Below, piece by piece: positions 61,618-64,000 of a stretch of DNA of 64,000 nt. Every line of letters begins with the position of its first letter. Within the stretch, counting starts at the first letter, position 1. The position numbers and the translations under genes were made by a program. The stretch comes from JBPYCR01 sp051846915 (GTDB lineage: Bacteria > Bacillota > Bacilli > Bacillales > Amphibacillaceae), in assembly GCF_051846915.1 (NCBI RefSeq), contig NZ_JBPYCR010000002.1, positions 1 through 64,000 of the forward strand. The letters run 5' to 3'. The notes beneath the pieces were generated by a model, which had not been told where the DNA came from, made no database searches, and worked only from the letters and a program-made list of their open reading frames with translations.

Positions 61618-62466
61618 TTAATTTGTTGTCGATTCTAATGTAATTCGGTCCAATTTTCCTGAGCGCAGATCACGGAGAATAATTTCAGCTACTTTATCCA
61701 TATTGACATGCCCCCCACTTTCGAGCGCACCGCGTTGTTTTCCTATAGTGTTAAAAATTTCCCACATATCATCCATGTCATCCGCTACATGATAGCGATT
61801 ATACAAATTTTGCGGATAATGCTCTTTCATATACTGAATGACAAAGGCAGCTATATCTTGAAGTGATAAGAGTTGATCTTTAATTGTTCCGATGGCTGCC
61901 AAACGCATTGCCACCTTTTGATCTTCAAATTTAGGCCATAAAATACCCGGGGTATCGAGTAATTCAAAATCTTTTTTTACTTTTATCCACGTCTGGTGTT
62001 TCGTAATCCCAGGACGGTCACCGATTTTCGCAATTTTTTTATTGACAAGCCGATTGATTAATGTTGACTTACCAACATTCGGAATTCCAACAATCATCGC
62101 TCGGATTGGACGCTGTAATATGCCTTTTCTATGGAGTTTTTCCATTTTTTCCTGCCCAATTTCCTTTACTTGCTGGATGATTTTCTGAATATCATTTTTA
62201 TTATTCACATCTACTGCAATCGCCCGTTCGTTCCTCTTTCTAAAATAACTCAACCATTTTGTTGTTTCACTATTGTCAGCCAAATCATTTTTCATCAGAA
62301 CAACCAGCTTGGGCTTATTTTGAGTGGCCTGTTGAAGCATTGGATTCTGTGATGAAAACGGTACACGAGCGTCAACAAGCTCCATCACCAAATCAACCAG
62401 CTTTAGTTTTTCTTCAACTTCCCTTTTCGCTTTTGCCATATGTCCGGGAAACCATTGTATCTTCAT
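61618..62466 (-). CDS. rbgA: Ribosome biogenesis GTPase RbgA (YlqF)
   Basis: Circularly permuted GTPase essential for late 50S assembly (L16 incorporation) in B. subtilis. The 282-residue product starts KIQWFPGHMAKAKREV. The G4 position (residues 58-61) reads M-K-N-D instead of N-K-x-D. G1 is GIPNVGKST (127-135); DRPGIT and LDTPGILWP follow. The second of two ATGs (62466) is better spaced from GGGTGA. It lies 9 bases behind lepB. Confidence 0.95.
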   Translation of the reverse strand: MKIQWFPGHMAKAKREVEEKLKLVDLVMELVDARVPFSSQNPMLQQATQNKPKLVVLMKNDLADNSETTKWLSYFRKRNERAIAVDVNNKNDIQKIIQQVKEIGQEKMEKLHRKGILQRPIRAMIVGIPNVGKSTLINRLVNKKIAKIGDRPGITKHQTWIKVKKDFELLDTPGILWPKFEDQKVAMRLAAIGTIKDQLLSLQDIAAFVIQYMKEHYPQNLYNRYHVADDMDDMWEIFNTIGKQRGALESGGHVNMDKVAEIILRDLRSGKLDRITLESTTN

Positions 62467-62475
62467 CATTTCACC

Positions 62476-63021
62476 CTATTCTTTTACCAGTTGGATTCGA
62501 TCAAACGGCCAGTAAATCAGACTGGCTTTTCCTACAATTTGATCAATAGGAACAAGTCCTACACTCTCTCTCCTACTGTCAGTTGAGTTATTCCGATTAT
62601 CCCCAAGGACGAAGACGTAACCATCTGGTATCGATTCATGTTGTCCAGGTAATAATTCCAATGTAAAATCATCTGTATGGATATTATTGTCTTCTATAAA
62701 TTGTTCCTCTATCTCTTCCCCATTAATATATAACACATTATCCTTCATCATTACATGCTCTCCGGGGAGCCCGATGACCCGTTTAATAAAATCTTTTTCA
62801 TCAGAAGCGTGAAAAACAACTACATCAAATCGTTCGGGTTCATTAAAGCGATAAATAAATTTATTCACAATGATTTGATCATGATCGTGTAATGTAGGCA
62901 GCATGGAAGGTCCATCTACAATGATTGGTGAAAATATAAACATCCGAATAATAAACGCTATGCCAAAAGCAATTAATAACGCTTTCAGCCAATCAATCCA
63001 TTCTCTCTTCCGCATAGCCAT
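62476..63021 (-). CDS. lepB: Type I signal peptidase
   Basis: Membrane serine protease that removes signal peptides. The 181-residue product is of the Gram-positive SipS type: one N-terminal membrane segment (about 12-31), catalytic Ser39 in DGPSMLPTL, Lys80 in DFIKRVIGLPGE, and LGDNRNNSTDSR near the C-terminus. ATG 63021 lies 5 bases after GGGAG. It has its own promoter. Confidence 0.94.
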   Translation of the reverse strand: MAMRKREWIDWLKALLIAFGIAFIIRMFIFSPIIVDGPSMLPTLHDHDQIIVNKFIYRFNEPERFDVVVFHASDEKDFIKRVIGLPGEHVMMKDNVLYINGEEIEEQFIEDNNIHTDDFTLELLPGQHESIPDGYVFVLGDNRNNSTDSRRESVGLVPIDQIVGKASLIYWPFDRIQLVKE

Positions 63022-63083
63022 CCATACTCCCTTGAAAGCTTTATCTTTGTACACTATTATCGTGGTTAATAACAGATAAAAAT

Positions 63084-63112
63084 ATAATAGGCTATTACCT
63101 TTTCCATATCAA
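63084..63112 (-). promoter_or_regulatory. Promoter of lepB-rbgA
   Basis: TTGATA (63107-63112), 17 bases, TATTAT (63084-63089), located just behind the rplS terminator. Both boxes match 5 of 6. Confidence 0.65.
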
Positions 63113-63120
63113 TTGAAACA

Positions 63121-63154
63121 AAAGAGCTTTGCATATGTATGCGAAGCTCTTAGT
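63121..63154 (-). terminator. Terminator of rplS
   Basis: AAGAGCTTCGCAT and ATGCAAAGCTCTT pair with one mismatch, followed by TTGTTTC. Confidence 0.8.
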
Positions 63155-63187
63155 AAACGTCTTATAATCAAAATGTGTGTTGATGTA

Positions 63188-63532
63188 TTAGCGGCGCTCT
63201 TTAATACGGGCAGCTTTACCGCGTAAGTTACGAAGGTAATACAATTTCGCACGACGAACAATACCGCGTCTTACTACTTCTATTTTTGCAACACGAGGTG
63301 AATGTATAGGGAATGTACGCTCCACACCTACACCGTAAGAAAGCTTTCTTACTGTAAATGTTTCACTGATTCCGCCATTTTGTCTCTTAATGACAACACC
63401 TTCAAAAACCTGAATTCTTTCACGTGATCCTTCAACAATTTTAGCGTGAACTTTTACCGTGTCACCGGCACGAAATTCAGGGTGATCGGTACGCAATTGG
63501 TCTTTTGTGATATCTGCAATTAATTTTTGCAT
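63188..63532 (-). CDS. rplS: 50S ribosomal protein L19
   Basis: Located at the 30S-50S interface. The 114-residue product has FRAGDTVKVHAKIVEGSRERIQ, FEGVVIKRQNGG and SYGVGVERTFPIHSP, ending RGKAARIKERR. The SD AAGGAG is 11 bases before ATG. It follows trmD after a leader with its own promoter. Confidence 0.97.
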   Translation of the reverse strand: MQKLIADITKDQLRTDHPEFRAGDTVKVHAKIVEGSRERIQVFEGVVIKRQNGGISETFTVRKLSYGVGVERTFPIHSPRVAKIEVVRRGIVRRAKLYYLRNLRGKAARIKERR

Positions 63533-63539
63533 TCGTTAT

Positions 63540-63628
63540 TCCACTCCTTCCAAACCAATGTTCATATCATTTATGCGAAAGCGGAACATCGTTTATCCAG
63601 CTTAAACGAACTGTTTAAGCACAACAAT
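63540..63628 (-). promoter_or_regulatory. L19 ribosomal protein leader
   Basis: The region between promoter and SD contains the hairpin GCTTAAAC/GTTTAAGC and conserved-looking segments (GATGTTCCGCTTTCGCATAA, then AACATTGGTTTGGAAGG) that fit my memory of the Firmicute L19 leader family. Such leaders bind L19 for feedback. A covariance-model search would settle it. Confidence 0.6.
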
Positions 63629-63629
63629 A

Positions 63630-63658
63630 AATATATCATATTATATTCCAGAGCACAA
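63630..63658 (-). promoter_or_regulatory. Promoter of rplS
   Basis: TTGTGC (63653-63658), 17 bases, TATATT (63630-63635) with an extended -10 TG, in the trmD-rplS gap. Confidence 0.6.
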
Positions 63659-63687
63659 CTATAATTATTACTTCTGCCATGTATTTA

Positions 63688-64000
63688 TTAATGGGTTTTC
63701 TTATCATTCATGAGTCCGTTCAGAAAATCCCTTTCCTTGTCAGATAAAGATACATTATTTAATAAATCTTTTCTCCGTTCCAATGTTCGTTTCAATGAAG
63801 CGGTTCTGCGCCAATCTCGTATTTTTGCATGGTCGCCCGACAATAGTACTTCTGGTACTTTCATTCCTCGAAAATCGGCTGGACGCGTATAATGTGGATG
63901 CTCCAGTAGTCCAGTGGAAAAAGAATCCGCCTGTGCCGAATCTGCATTACCAAGTGCTTCTGGCAACAGTCTTACTACACTATCTATGACAACCATAGCG
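63688..64000 (-). CDS. trmD: tRNA (guanine-N1)-methyltransferase, C-terminal part
   Basis: Only the last 102 or so codons are in the window; the 5' part runs off the right edge. VVIDSVVRLLPEALGN and SFSTGLLEHPHYTRPADFRG, then VPEVLLSGDHAKIRDWRR, are typical TrmD. The enzyme methylates G37 of tRNA to prevent frameshifting. Order trmD-rplS matches B. subtilis. Confidence 0.95.
   Translation of the reverse strand, partial: AMVVIDSVVRLLPEALGNADSAQADSFSTGLLEHPHYTRPADFRGMKVPEVLLSGDHAKIRDWRRTASLKRTLERRKDLLNNVSLSDKERDFLNGLMNDKKTH

Noticed and set aside
48222..64000. Prophage, CRISPR array, integron or defence island
   Set aside because: All genes are conserved housekeeping or flagellar genes in nearly B. 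subtilis order. The only recombinase is chromosomal XerC.

Overview
The window is a stretch of a low-GC Gram-positive chromosome in which every confident gene lies on the minus strand. Gene order and protein sequences match the trmD-rplS ... fla/che ... rpsB-tsf-pyrH-frr ... polC-nusA-infB-truB-rpsO segment of Bacillus subtilis. Together with the divergence from B. subtilis and the style of the dispersed intergenic repeats, this suggests a member of the Bacillaceae, probably of the Oceanobacillus/Virgibacillus/Lentibacillus type (inference from reading, not from a search).

Reading in the direction of transcription (high to low coordinates), the window opens inside trmD. It then passes rplS (with an L19-type leader), lepB, rbgA, rnhB, a FliK-like/FlhB-like pair (ylqG-ylqH), sucC-sucD, dprA and topA. 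A small unknown gene sits where B. subtilis has trmFO. Next come xerC-hslV-hslU-codY and then, from 47.9 to 18.9 kb, one very large flagellar and chemotaxis operon: flgB-flgC-fliE-fliF-G-H-I-J-ylxF-fliK-flgD-(TIGR02530-type)-flgE-swrD-fliL-M-Y-cheY-fliZ-fliP-Q-R-flhB-flhA-flhF-flhG-cheB-A-W-C-D-sigD-fapA-like-small ORF-swrB. A sigma-D-type promoter (TAAA-15-GCCTATAG) stands directly before flgB, and sigD itself lies near the operon end, which fits positive feedback.

The left third is translation and envelope housekeeping. rpsB, tsf, pyrH and frr are separated by hairpins. uppS-cdsA-rseP follows without dxr, then polC without proS before it, then the nusA operon rimP-nusA-ylxR-ylxQ-infB-ylxP-rbfA-truB-ribF and finally rpsO.

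I see no prophage, CRISPR array, intact insertion sequence, tRNA or rRNA. The unusual observations are: a CheB whose receiver domain has lost its phospho-acceptor aspartate while the esterase triad is intact; three genes missing from an otherwise conserved order (dxr, proS, trmFO); a palindromic element of about 140 bp inserted between fliP and fliQ; a seven-codon mini-cistron that carries the only Shine-Dalgarno (SD) sequence before swrD; a consensus promoter in the empty dprA-topA gap; and many UUG starts. Start codons below were re-chosen from SD position and comparison with remembered B. subtilis proteins, so several are shorter than the longest open frame.
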